Shown here piece by piece: positions 9,996 to 18,207 of a stretch of DNA of 64,000 bases (the first letter of the stretch is position 1; each line of letters begins with the position of its first letter). Both the position numbers and the translations under genes were made by a program. A model generated the notes under the pieces. The model did no database searches, was not told the origin of the DNA, and saw only the letters and a program-made list of their open reading frames with translations. The stretch is from Marinomonas transparens (lineage in GTDB: Bacteria > Pseudomonadota > Gammaproteobacteria > Pseudomonadales > Marinomonadaceae): NCBI RefSeq assembly GCF_016463975.1, contig NZ_JAEMNX010000003.1, positions 186,001 to 250,000 of the forward strand, in the 5' to 3' direction.

Positions 9996-10050
9996 CCCTA
10001 TAGTGACCTGCGAGAAAAGATGAAACCGTCTGATAAGGTTCAGTGTTAGA
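9996..10050 (-). promoter_or_regulatory. Putative late promoter of fibre 5
   Basis: On the - strand the block CTAACACTGAACC...GACGGTTTC contains a GAACC/GGTTTC dyad (10022-10041). A GTCACTATAGG box centred near 10003 lies about 28 bp downstream of the dyad centre. Confidence 0.5.
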
Positions 10051-10097
10051 GGCTTTTTAAACGACTATCTAAAAACACTTTTTAATTGCAAATACAA

Positions 10098-10134
10098 AAA
10101 AAACGCCTCATCGATTTGAATGAGGCGCTTTTGG
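10098..10134 (-). terminator. Terminator of cassette 4
   Basis: On the - strand GCGCCTCATT and GATGAGGCG form the stem, followed by a run of T. It lies about 50 bp after the assembly gene of fibre 4. Confidence 0.7.
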
Positions 10135-10182
10135 GTTTTATCGTTGCAAGTTAGTTTAAAAGAATTATCCGATTTTTAGCTC

Positions 10183-10695
10183 TTAAGCTGGTATTTTTGG
10201 CCACTTTATCTTTTTAGGAAATTTCGTTTTATTGGTGATATTTCGTAGCGCTTGCGCGTACTCGTCTAATGCTTCAATGGCGTCGGTGGTCGGCAAGCCT
10301 AATCGGGTCTCACCGGCATGGCGCTCGTAACGCCATGACATATCGTTGAGCAAGGTATCACGCTTAGCGCGGGCCGCGGCGGCGAGTTCTTCGTCGGTTG
10401 GCAAGATAACGGGCGCTTCCAATAGCGCGCCTTCTGGCACCGCTTCCCCCACCTCAGTGATACTGTGTTTAGTGCCGTCTTCATGCCAGTATTCTGTACC
10501 GCGATGATCGACATAGTGCTTCCATTTACCAGACACAAAACCGCGCACATGGCCTACTTTTTCCTTGATGACTTTTTTATGGGTGGCATTGCGTAATGGG
10601 ATAGGGTCGCCGCTGATGGCATCCAGTTGCTGCTCCACCACCCCAGTAAACAGCCAGTATTTTGTCGATCTATCAAATGTGTATAGTGTGGTCAT
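10183..10695 (-). CDS. Tail fibre assembly protein, cassette 4
   Basis: A 170-residue protein 9 bp after fibre gene 4. The C-terminal third has the signature of phage tail-fibre assembly chaperones: RDTLLNDMSWRYERH, then LDEYAQALRNIT and a KIKWPKIP end. The N-terminal part is variable and probably fibre-specific. It should help the fibre fold or attach and is not usually part of the finished particle. Confidence 0.82.
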   Translation of the reverse strand: MTTLYTFDRSTKYWLFTGVVEQQLDAISGDPIPLRNATHKKVIKEKVGHVRGFVSGKWKHYVDHRGTEYWHEDGTKHSITEVGEAVPEGALLEAPVILPTDEELAAAARAKRDTLLNDMSWRYERHAGETRLGLPTTDAIEALDEYAQALRNITNKTKFPKKIKWPKIPA

Positions 10696-10704
10696 GATTG
10701 TCTC

Positions 10705-11733
10705 CTAGACTAAAAATTCAGAGTTGACGGCATAGTTCATTGGACGGTTGTCATCTGCTGTCGGCACGACACGAGACGCGTCAAAACCAATGCCATCTCC
10801 AGTAGTGCTTTCCAGATTATTCACAGTATGTGTATTTCCAAAAACTCCCGTTTCTCCTATAAACGCGCCTCTCCCAGAGCCTCCTACTTGCCCCGACTGA
10901 TATGCTATATTGCCGAAATTACCAACAACATTTCGAATCGCATCACCTTGCCAGCTGCCCAACTCACGCCCAACATCTAACCCACGGCCGTTGTCTGAAA
11001 AGCGCACAAAGGCCCCGTCATAAATTGGGCTGGTAAAGGTTGTGGCGCCATCCCCATCCCCCCAAAAACCGCCATAGGTTTGCAGGTCTGCATCTTTTAT
11101 TGCTTGGTCAATCAGCCCGGTTTTCTGTGCTTTGGCAAATAAAATAGGATGGGTATAACGGCTCAAATCGCCAGCATCAAAGCGCATTTTACAAGCCCCA
11201 ACCGCTGCAAATGGCGACGTAATCAGGTTACCGATCAAGGCCACCGGATTGCCTGTTTTGGGGTTAATTTGATTGACGATATAAAAAGATCCTGCAATGT
11301 ACTGCACGGTAAGCAGAGCGGTTTCAAATACTTGTGTATCAGATACGACGCCGGACAGCGGCACAGCCGCTAAAGAATCGATTTGTATGGTGACCACATC
11401 CGTATTCGTTGCGGCCACAATAAATGAAAATTCGTCATAGTCGCTTAGCCCTGTCACTGGCCGTTGGCCCTCTGGTGTGGTGAGCATAATGGCATTCGCC
11501 GTACCCGATACTTCCAACAGCCTCTTGGATCGCAACTGCTTGCCAATGGCATGGGCCAATTGCGTCACATCATTTGCATCTGGCACCACGCCACCCGCCA
11601 CAATGGCGGCGGTTAGTTCATCGTATACGGTGTTCATGTGATCGGCGCTGGCGATACTGGCGGGGATGCCAGCCACCGGATCGCCATCGGTAAATTTGCC
11701 TTGGTAAAGGCCCTTCGTGTCTGGGTAGTTCAT
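10705..11733 (-). CDS. Tail fibre protein 4
   Basis: A 342-residue fibre paralogue with the family N-terminus (MNYPDTKGLYQGKFTDGDP) and near identity to fibre 5 up to about residue 75. The middle has INPKTGNPVALIGNLI. The collar-like region reads GGFWGDGDGATTFTSP and GAFVRFSDNGRGLD, diverged from fibres 1, 3 and 5. The tip is Gly-rich (GQVGGSGRGAFIGETG) and ends NYAVNSEFLV. It has its own leader and is followed by a dedicated assembly protein. Confidence 0.82.
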   Translation of the reverse strand: MNYPDTKGLYQGKFTDGDPVAGIPASIASADHMNTVYDELTAAIVAGGVVPDANDVTQLAHAIGKQLRSKRLLEVSGTANAIMLTTPEGQRPVTGLSDYDEFSFIVAATNTDVVTIQIDSLAAVPLSGVVSDTQVFETALLTVQYIAGSFYIVNQINPKTGNPVALIGNLITSPFAAVGACKMRFDAGDLSRYTHPILFAKAQKTGLIDQAIKDADLQTYGGFWGDGDGATTFTSPIYDGAFVRFSDNGRGLDVGRELGSWQGDAIRNVVGNFGNIAYQSGQVGGSGRGAFIGETGVFGNTHTVNNLESTTGDGIGFDASRVVPTADDNRPMNYAVNSEFLV

Positions 11734-11787
11734 CGACTTTCTCCTTTTATAAATCTCTAGATATCAGCTCTATAGAGCCGTCTAATG

Positions 11788-11842
11788 CAAAGAAAGAGAG
11801 AGCCGGTTTCATAAATCAACATGCATACCCCGCTCTCTCTAT
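11788..11842 (-). terminator. Attenuator-like hairpin in leader of fibre 4
   Basis: On the - strand AGAGAGAGC pairs perfectly with GCTCTCTCT and is followed by TTCTTTG. It is the clearest terminator-like copy of the four and lies between the putative -10 and the ribosome site. Confidence 0.55.
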
Positions 11843-11845
11843 CCC

Positions 11846-11896
11846 TCTATAATGACGCGATGAAAAAGCGAAAACCGCCTGATAAGGTTCAGTGTC
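11846..11896 (-). promoter_or_regulatory. Putative late promoter of fibre 4
   Basis: On the - strand CTGACACTGAACC...CGGTTTTC gives the GAACC/GGTTTTC dyad (11870-11890). GTCATTATAG lies about 29 bp from the dyad centre. Confidence 0.5.
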
Positions 11897-11973
11897 AGAG
11901 GCGTTTCAAACTGCAACCTAAGCCAACTATTTAGATTGAAGAAACTATAAAACTCGGGGAAGAAAATCAGACA

Positions 11974-12010
11974 CAAAAAAACGCCTCATCAGCTTAGATG
12001 AGGCGTTTTT
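11974..12010 (-). terminator. Terminator of fibre 3
   Basis: On the - strand ACGCCTCATC and GATGAGGCGT form the stem, followed by TTTTTTG. With the promoter and hairpin above it accounts for the 321-bp gap between fibres 3 and 4; no gene is seen there. Confidence 0.75.
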
Positions 12011-12054
12011 ATCGGTTAACTATAATTAAAAATAACTTACGGAAGGTGCTTTAC

Positions 12055-13095
12055 TCAGATACGGGTTTTGAAAAAATACGCGATGCTGCGAGGCCGGTTT
12101 TCATTTGCGGTTGGAACAACAAGAGATGCATCAAATGATACTTTTACTGTATTTTGATCTCGCACTCCATCGGCTTGAATTGTTGTTGATTCATTCTCTT
12201 CTTGAGTGAATACCCCTGATACTGAAACGTTATCTATACCAAAAATTGCATCGCCAGTATGAGACTCACGACCAATTTCCCCAACTATATTCCGAATCGC
12301 ATCCCCCTGAAAACTCGCAAACCCTCTTCCAGTATCCACCCCACGTCCATTGTCGTAACCACGGATAAACTCCCCACCTAATGTTGGTAAGGTAAAGGTA
12401 GTCTCACCATCGCCATCGCCGTAGTAGCCTGCGTAGTTTTTTAGGTCGGCATCTTTGCTAGCTTGGTCGATTAGGTTAGAGGTAGCCTGCACCTTGGCCC
12501 AGTAGACTGGGTGCTCGGCACGCGTGAGTTCGGCACCATCTAGGGCGATTTCCCCCACTTCGATTATATCCAACGAGTCGGTGATGACTTTCGCCATGTC
12601 TTTGACATCGTTGCCCGTTAACGGGTTGATCTGTTTGGTTAACCAAAACGCGCCATTAATATAGCTAATGGTTGCCAAGGCACCGTTGAACAACTGGTTG
12701 GCAGATACGATATTGGATACGGCAATCGGGGCTAATCCATCGACCGAAACGCTAATGGTGCTGGTATTGGTCAGCGCCACGGTGAAGTGAATTTCATCAT
12801 TATCTTGCAGAACCTTAACCGGCTGTTTGCCTGCTGGCGTGGTCAATACAATGTCATTGGCCGTGCCAGTAGTGAGAAAGATTTTTTTCGCCCGCATCTG
12901 GTTACTCATGGACAAGGCAAGCTGTGACAAGACGCCTCGGTCTTCTGTCACATCGCCTTCCTTAATGGCCTGAATCACCTCGTCGTACAAGGCGTTCATG
13001 TGATTGGCTGAGGCAATACTGGGGCGTATTCCGGCGACTGGGTTGCCATCGGTAAATTTACCTTGATAAAGGTCATTGCTGTTTGGGTAGTTCAT
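12055..13095 (-). CDS. Tail fibre protein 3
   Basis: A 346-residue fibre paralogue (MNYPNSNDLYQGKFTDGNP start). Its middle and collar-like parts are closest to fibre 1: NPLTGNDVKDMAKVITDSLD, GEIALDGAELTRAEHPV, and GGEFIRGYDNGRGVD. The tip (about residues 260-346) is private and ends ENRPRSIAYFFKTRI. A dispersed repeat lies between its ribosome site and its putative promoter. No dedicated assembly gene follows. Confidence 0.82.
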   Translation of the reverse strand: MNYPNSNDLYQGKFTDGNPVAGIRPSIASANHMNALYDEVIQAIKEGDVTEDRGVLSQLALSMSNQMRAKKIFLTTGTANDIVLTTPAGKQPVKVLQDNDEIHFTVALTNTSTISVSVDGLAPIAVSNIVSANQLFNGALATISYINGAFWLTKQINPLTGNDVKDMAKVITDSLDIIEVGEIALDGAELTRAEHPVYWAKVQATSNLIDQASKDADLKNYAGYYGDGDGETTFTLPTLGGEFIRGYDNGRGVDTGRGFASFQGDAIRNIVGEIGRESHTGDAIFGIDNVSVSGVFTQEENESTTIQADGVRDQNTVKVSFDASLVVPTANENRPRSIAYFFKTRI

Positions 13096-13120
13096 CGACT
13101 GTCTCCTATTCGAGACCTTT

Positions 13121-13230
13121 GCACGACTACTGCGCTTGCTAATACTTTGTTAAAAACAGACTCAAAATGCTCATTTATAACCCATAAACTGCGCTATTTC
13201 GTCTGTTTTTGCCTCGTCTTTGCTTCGCTC
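13121..13230 (+). repeat. Dispersed repeat, short copy A
   Basis: This matches, in inverted orientation, the outer parts of the copy at 31918-32122. Shared blocks include CTCAAAATGCTCATTTATAA and TTTTTGCCTCGTCTTTGCTT. About 95 internal bases of the other copy are missing here. It sits in the leader of fibre 3. Confidence 0.8.
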
Positions 13231-13264
13231 GTAACGCCGTGTAAAAGCCTCTATCTATAAAAAG

Positions 13265-13310
13265 AATAAAAGAGTGACACCCCGATGTTAATCGACGTGC
13301 CACTCTCTTC
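13265..13310 (-). terminator. Attenuator-like hairpin in leader of fibre 3
   Basis: On the - strand AGAGTGGCAC pairs with GTGTCACTCT (one bulge), followed by TTTATTC. It corresponds in position to the hairpins ahead of fibres 4-6 but has a different sequence. Confidence 0.5.
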
Positions 13311-13313
13311 CTG

Positions 13314-13366
13314 TCTATAGTGACCCAACGATAAGGTCAGAGACTGTCTGGTGGGATTCAGTGATA
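13314..13366 (-). promoter_or_regulatory. Putative late promoter of fibre 3
   Basis: On the - strand CTATCACTGAATC opens the conserved block (13340-13360) and GTCACTATAG lies about 31 bp downstream of its centre. The dyad is weaker here (GAATC/AGTCTC). Confidence 0.45.
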
Positions 13367-13369
13367 GGG

Positions 13370-13972
13370 TTACTCTATTTCCTCAGTCAAAGCCGCTAAC
13401 TCAGCTTGTATACTTTGCTTTAGCTCAGCAACCAATGGAGCAATTTCACTCTCCGTTTCCAGCGCCATAATGAGACGCGTTGACCTAGATACCCAACCAT
13501 CTATTACAGAGGTCGACATGGCAAAGGAACTTGCCTTTTCTAGCTGACGTTGTGCTAGTTGTTTTGGCGTTTCATTTTTGTCTCTGAGAGTCACTTCAGC
13601 TTGCAGAATAGCTAAATCTTCGGCTGATTCATTATCCGAAACAACTCGTTCTGCACGTCTTGCTTTCTCAGCCCAGCCTGCAGTTTCATAATAATCCGCC
13701 ACACCAATGGTTTCACGGCGTATTGAAAAAGCCAATTCTTCAATGCTCTCTACTGCCTTCTTTTGTTGCTCTAAAAAGGCATCATGCTCATTTTTCAAAC
13801 GCCAATTCAACTCACTATAAACCAATGCATCTTCATACTGACATTCAAGTTCTTGCCAGCTTGAATCATCTTGATCGACATGTTTGTTACCAGATTCATC
13901 AATGTAAAAATGAGTTATTTCTTTAATCGAATGGAGTTGACCATCGATCCATACTTGGTTTTCAATCAACAT
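13370..13972 (-). CDS. Probable fibre-associated protein (assembly or accessory)
   Basis: A 200-residue protein starting 1 nt after fibre gene 2. It is acidic and mostly helical, with a likely coiled coil around residues 60-130 (rich in Ala, Glu, Lys and Arg) and an acidic end. No family motif is recognised. Its position after a fibre gene matches the assembly proteins of cassettes 4 and 6, so an assembly role is the simplest guess, but the length and sequence are unlike them. Confidence 0.5.
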   Translation of the reverse strand: MLIENQVWIDGQLHSIKEITHFYIDESGNKHVDQDDSSWQELECQYEDALVYSELNWRLKNEHDAFLEQQKKAVESIEELAFSIRRETIGVADYYETAGWAEKARRAERVVSDNESAEDLAILQAEVTLRDKNETPKQLAQRQLEKASSFAMSTSVIDGWVSRSTRLIMALETESEIAPLVAELKQSIQAELAALTEEIE

Positions 13973-14983
13973 TTACGCCACCTCCACATAAATAGAACAG
14001 TCCGCCACACCGGTAAACGTCAACGGAATTCCTTGTTGTTTCTCGCTTAACGTTAGCGTTTTACGGCCTTGTGAAAACAGCTCTTCAGCATTATCCTGAT
14101 CCACGGCACCGTCTTCGGATTGATGTAGGTGATAATGGAAAACTCCATTTGAAATCAGGCCAGATATGGATGAAACAGAGCTTTCCAGAACATGGTTATT
14201 ACTTGTAATAATCCCCCCATTTTTATGCCACGCAGTTCCCTGAGTGGCCATATCCCCAGATGCATAACGTACCATATACAAATGATGCCCCCAGTTATCA
14301 GGAAAATATATATTTCCTATTGACTGATACAATTGAGTGATGATTTTGATCGCGCTATCTGTGTAGCCAACAGGCAATAACAGAGTGCCAGTGCCAACAG
14401 GGCGATAACTGTACTTCTTGTTTGGGGTAACAACCGAAGCGATATAGTCGCCTTGAATCACACCACCGAGCAAAATGTCGTTAAACAAATGAATGAAGCT
14501 AGGATCTTTATGATTCAACCCATCAGGGTTGTAATCAAGATCCGCTAGGTCCATCAGCCTAAAGCCATGCTCGACATCAAAACGTAAATGGTAGTCTTTC
14601 GTCGCATCAATGCTGAATTCGCTCGGGTAATCCGAAGAGATATAATCCGAGTGACCATGCAGCCTCATCACTTGACCTGCTGTGATAGTTAATACTTCAT
14701 CATTCACAATCACAGTTAATCGATTATCAGGTGTTTTTACCTCTGGAGAAATCGGTAGCTTTGCTAGGTTGCTACGCTTGCTATACAGGCTATCCATGGC
14801 ACGTATTAGTTGATCTTGCTTGCCTGCATCTGGCGTTAAACCGCCTTCTTCAATCACCGCAATCATTTCGTCGTACACGGCGTTAATTTGCTCGGCAGAA
14901 ATAACGCTAGCGGCGATGCCTTCAACCGGGTCACCGTCGCTAAACTTGCCTTGATGAAGGTCTGGTCTTTCTGGGTAGTTCAT
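13973..14983 (-). CDS. Tail fibre protein 2
   Basis: A 336-residue paralogue with the family N-terminus (MNYPERPDLHQGKFSDGDP). After about residue 75 it diverges completely: it lacks the collar-like block and has a mixed beta-rich distal part (LTVIVNDEVLTITAGQVMR, TGTLLLPVGYTDSAIK, HHLYMVRYASGD), ending in FTGVADCSIYVEVA. The first two fibre genes have no separate leader. This one starts 13 bp after fibre 1 and is probably transcribed with the tail operon. Confidence 0.78.
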   Translation of the reverse strand: MNYPERPDLHQGKFSDGDPVEGIAASVISAEQINAVYDEMIAVIEEGGLTPDAGKQDQLIRAMDSLYSKRSNLAKLPISPEVKTPDNRLTVIVNDEVLTITAGQVMRLHGHSDYISSDYPSEFSIDATKDYHLRFDVEHGFRLMDLADLDYNPDGLNHKDPSFIHLFNDILLGGVIQGDYIASVVTPNKKYSYRPVGTGTLLLPVGYTDSAIKIITQLYQSIGNIYFPDNWGHHLYMVRYASGDMATQGTAWHKNGGIITSNNHVLESSVSSISGLISNGVFHYHLHQSEDGAVDQDNAEELFSQGRKTLTLSEKQQGIPLTFTGVADCSIYVEVA

Positions 14984-14996
14984 AAGTTAGCTCCTG

Positions 14997-16076
14997 TTAC
15001 ACTCGGGTTTTGAAGAAATAGGCGATATTCCTAGGCCTAGTTCCTTTATAAACATTGTAAGTATTTCCACTGGTTGCTACGCCATCATAATTTGCATAAG
15101 GCTGCGGATAACTTGGTGCCTTAATCCCATACCCTTGAATGTCAGTACCCTGTGCGATATTAGGCTGAAAACCATCATCATATGTATCGCCAAAAATACG
15201 ATGTCCATCGAAATAACCACTTGATGGTGAACGAGTAGTAACACCACCTATATAACCGGGTTGATATACAATAGAACCCATTTGGTGGGAACCAAACTCC
15301 CTTCCTGCATCCACGCCACGGCCGTTGTCATAGCCACGGATAAATTCGCCGCCTAGGGTTGGAATAGTAAAGGTGGTGCTGCCATCGCCTGTGCCGTAGA
15401 AGCCTGCGTAGGTTTCTGCTTCGGCGTCTTTTGTGGCTTGGTCGATCAGGTTAGAGCTGGTCTGTACTTTTGACCAGAACACCGGATGATCGGCGCGTTT
15501 TAGTGTCGCGCCATCAAAGGCGATTTCGCCGTTTTCTACCCTGTCTAATGAGTCGGTGATGACTTTGGCAATGTCTTTAACATCATTACCGGTTTGCGGG
15601 TTGATCTGCTGGGTTAGGTGGAAGCGGCCGTTAATATAGGTAATAGTCGCTAACGCGCCTTTGAGCAGTTGATCGGCGATGCCTGCTAACGACAGGTTCA
15701 CCACTGGCAAACCGTCTATGGCGATGGTCACGTCTGCCGTGTTGTTGGCGGCGACCACAAAGCGCACTTGGTCATAGTTTTGCAACTCAATCACCGGCTG
15801 TTTGCCCACAGGTGTGGTCAAGATGATGGCATCCGCTGAGCCGGAGGTAACCGGCACAGAAGGGCTTGCGGCGCGAATTTGATTCTCAACAGACTGTGCA
15901 ATCTGATTGTAAGATTCAACCTCTGGCGTTAAACCGCCCTGTTGAATCAAATAAATTAACTCGTCATACAGCGCGTTCATGTCCGCCGATGAAGCGACAC
16001 TGGAATCCACATCGGTAAGCGGGTCGCCATCGGTAAATTTGCCGAGAAAAAGGTCGTCTCTATCCGGATAGTTCAT
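14997..16076 (-). CDS. Tail fibre protein 1
   Basis: A 359-residue fibre, the first of the array, whose start overlaps the end of gp48 by 17 bp. The N-terminus is MNYPDRDDLFLGKFTDGDP. The middle has NPQTGNDVKDIAKVITDSLD and GEIAFDGATLKRADHPV, and the collar-like part has YGTGDGSTTFTIP and GGEFIRGYDNGRGVD. The tip ends TRPRNIAYFFKTRV. Being the only fibre joined to the baseplate operon, it may be the default fibre. Confidence 0.83.
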   Translation of the reverse strand: MNYPDRDDLFLGKFTDGDPLTDVDSSVASSADMNALYDELIYLIQQGGLTPEVESYNQIAQSVENQIRAASPSVPVTSGSADAIILTTPVGKQPVIELQNYDQVRFVVAANNTADVTIAIDGLPVVNLSLAGIADQLLKGALATITYINGRFHLTQQINPQTGNDVKDIAKVITDSLDRVENGEIAFDGATLKRADHPVFWSKVQTSSNLIDQATKDAEAETYAGFYGTGDGSTTFTIPTLGGEFIRGYDNGRGVDAGREFGSHQMGSIVYQPGYIGGVTTRSPSSGYFDGHRIFGDTYDDGFQPNIAQGTDIQGYGIKAPSYPQPYANYDGVATSGNTYNVYKGTRPRNIAYFFKTRV

Positions 16077-16695
16077 TCACTACCTCCTCTGATTGATAGC
16101 TGAAAATAAGGTGGGTATGGGCTTGTTTTAAGCGATTAAACACACACTCAAGGCGCTGATTGCTCCAAGTACGGTAGGCTTCGCCCCACGGGTCACCATA
16201 ATGTCGCGTTTTAAAGTTGATGCTGGCGGCGTTAATTTGCCAAGTAAAAGCCCAGTCTTCCCCACCGTATAAGCCACCAAAGCGTTCCCCATACATGGAA
16301 GTTTGATATTCCGTAATGGTGATCTCATAGCCCATGATGGACGCCATCTCGATAAAGAATTCTCGATTCTGGCTGCCCTGCATACGGTACGTCTGTAACA
16401 GGGCGGCAAGGCGCTCTTGAAACGACGGATTCGCACCGCTGCATGGGTCTGGTAGGCCGTATTCCTCTTCCCATTCGGCAAAGGTTTCATAGGCTTGACT
16501 TGGGTGAGACTCGTTCAATACCTCCAAGGCACGTTGGTCGATACGAGCCAGTTCCTCAGCCAAGCCCGCCATGAGCTTGCCCAGTTCCGAATCGGGATTA
16601 CGTGGCCATGCGCTGCCCTGTGGCAAAAGCGCCAATAGGGTTTGCTGATATTGGCTGGCTTGTTCACTGATCTGTTGCGTTAATCGGCTGACCAT
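16060..16695 (-). CDS. Baseplate protein gp48-like (DUF2313)
   Basis: A 211-residue DUF2313 (Mu gp48/YmfQ) protein with the family signature LLPQGSAWPRNPDSELGKL near residue 25 and EEYGLPDPC near 75, then a domain ending NRLKQAHTHLIFSY. It is a baseplate component that links the wedge to the fibres. The start overlaps gp47 by 16 bp. Confidence 0.85.
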   Translation of the reverse strand: MVSRLTQQISEQASQYQQTLLALLPQGSAWPRNPDSELGKLMAGLAEELARIDQRALEVLNESHPSQAYETFAEWEEEYGLPDPCSGANPSFQERLAALLQTYRMQGSQNREFFIEMASIMGYEITITEYQTSMYGERFGGLYGGEDWAFTWQINAASINFKTRHYGDPWGEAYRTWSNQRLECVFNRLKQAHTHLIFSYQSEEVVNELSG

Positions 16696-17735
16696 GTAAT
16701 GTCTCCCAATACAAAGAACTCACCCGTTAGACAGGTCGCGTCCTCAGTCAGATTAATGACATGATTGCTTTCCCCCGTCGCCAGTGACACGGCTTCACGA
16801 ATTTGGCTGAGATAAAGCGTGCCACCCGGCTCTGCTTGGCGACGCAATAGGTCTTTTAACTCAGCCTTTACCGCAGCCTGCACTACAGCCGTGTTGGGGG
16901 TCAGCGAAACAAACTGAATATCCAGAGGTTTCGGTGAGATAGGTAAGGCATAAAAACGCTTCATACTCACTGGACGCTTCTCGTCCACGTAGTTTTCTAC
17001 CGCTTCGATATGGGTAGCACTCGGTACCGGCGAGTCAAGATCTTCTGTCACAAAGCGCACGGTGACCGTGCCCAAACCCGCTTCGTTCGGGTAACACCAG
17101 GCGCGAGTGATGTCACTGTGGGCCGCTAGGGTCCAGGTGATATAGTCCGCTTTGTTGCCCCCCATACTGGGGTTTTTACGGCGTTCGGCAAGTCGCGCGC
17201 GGACTCGGTCAATGCTTTCCATATCACTGCCGCCGGTTAAGCTGACCACCGTCACTTCCACATCAATGTCCAGTTGCGTGCTGATAAAGCGCAGCTTGCT
17301 GCCGGCTTTTAGGTTGCCAGCACTGCCCGCCTCCACAGCAGTAATCTTCAGCGTCGCTGTGCCACCGTCTATGCTGGCTTGTTCGGTAATGCGGTACTTC
17401 ACCTCGTCATCGGTTTGCAGCAGGGTTTCCGCCAGCACCTTAGCGCCATCGTTACCTGTCATGGTGGCGCTACCGGAAGCACGGTAAGCGCGGGTTTGAT
17501 AAATGCCCAGCTCAGCGGCGCGGCGCAGTAGGTTTTGGTCATCACAACTGTCGTCGAACAGTTGATCCGCGTTGTATTGCAAATGCCCATGTAAACCATG
17601 GGAAGCGCCCGCCAGCGCTTGCGCTAAGGGATAATAGACATCGCCACGTCGAGTGGCCTTTTGGCCACTGTGTCGCTCTAGGTCAGCGGCGACTCGTGCT
17701 TGAATTGTTGTTCGTGTTGGGCGTGAAAAAGCCAT
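16680..17735 (-). CDS. Baseplate J-like protein gp47
   Basis: A 351-residue baseplate J family protein that forms the baseplate wedge of contractile tails. Evidence is the DLERHSG start region, the conserved GGSDMESIDRVRARLAERRKN block (about residues 165-190), WCYPNEAGLGTVTVRFV near 215 and an SLATGESNHVINL end. Length and place are normal for Mu gp47. It starts 1 nt after gp46. Confidence 0.88.
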   Translation of the reverse strand: MAFSRPTRTTIQARVAADLERHSGQKATRRGDVYYPLAQALAGASHGLHGHLQYNADQLFDDSCDDQNLLRRAAELGIYQTRAYRASGSATMTGNDGAKVLAETLLQTDDEVKYRITEQASIDGGTATLKITAVEAGSAGNLKAGSKLRFISTQLDIDVEVTVVSLTGGSDMESIDRVRARLAERRKNPSMGGNKADYITWTLAAHSDITRAWCYPNEAGLGTVTVRFVTEDLDSPVPSATHIEAVENYVDEKRPVSMKRFYALPISPKPLDIQFVSLTPNTAVVQAAVKAELKDLLRRQAEPGGTLYLSQIREAVSLATGESNHVINLTEDATCLTGEFFVLGDITWSAD

Positions 17736-17736
17736 T

Positions 17737-18207
17737 CTATTCGTCTCCGTTGGTTATCTCGTGTGCTCTAAAAACCGACACCCACTCACCATCATTAAGC
17801 TGACAATCGAGGCGAAAGTTAACTCGATTCTGATCGCCAGCCCCCTGTATTCCTTGGGTGTCCCGTTCCACTGTGACCTTAATCGCCAACAGGTGGCCTT
17901 CGTCGATTAGCCACTGCACCGCCTCAGTGAGGTAGTCGTGCATGGCGTTCAAGGTGTCTTGGGTGATCTTGCTACGGCTCAATAGCCATAGCTTGCTGCC
18001 CAAGCTTTGATTGTCATCCAGATCCATATCGCCCCAGTAGCCGCGCCTGTCCTGACGGCTGTCAGGCAAGGTGTCGTCATCACTGGCACGGGCATCGGTA
18101 AAGAGCGAAATGGAAATGGCATTGTTTAACCAGGTCAGCGAATCGCCCGTGGCGGGGACTATATCCAAACCGCCCAGCGCATCGCTGTAACCTAAAGAAA
18201 TGATCAT
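17737..18207 (-). CDS. Baseplate protein gp46 family
   Basis: A 156-residue phage GP46 family protein, related in role to gpW/gp25 baseplate wedge proteins. The segments SRQDRRGYWGDMDLDD and LGSKLWLLSRSKIT are characteristic. It overlaps the upstream spike gene by 4 bp (ATGA), so the two are probably coupled. Confidence 0.87.
   Translation of the reverse strand: MIISLGYSDALGGLDIVPATGDSLTWLNNAISISLFTDARASDDDTLPDSRQDRRGYWGDMDLDDNQSLGSKLWLLSRSKITQDTLNAMHDYLTEAVQWLIDEGHLLAIKVTVERDTQGIQGAGDQNRVNFRLDCQLNDGEWVSVFRAHEITNGDE

Noticed and set aside
9990-10015. T7-like promoter core (TCACTATAGGGG) ahead of fibre 5
   Set aside because: Only the initiation part resembles T7, the recognition part is absent, the other leaders differ there, and no single-subunit RNA polymerase gene is present.
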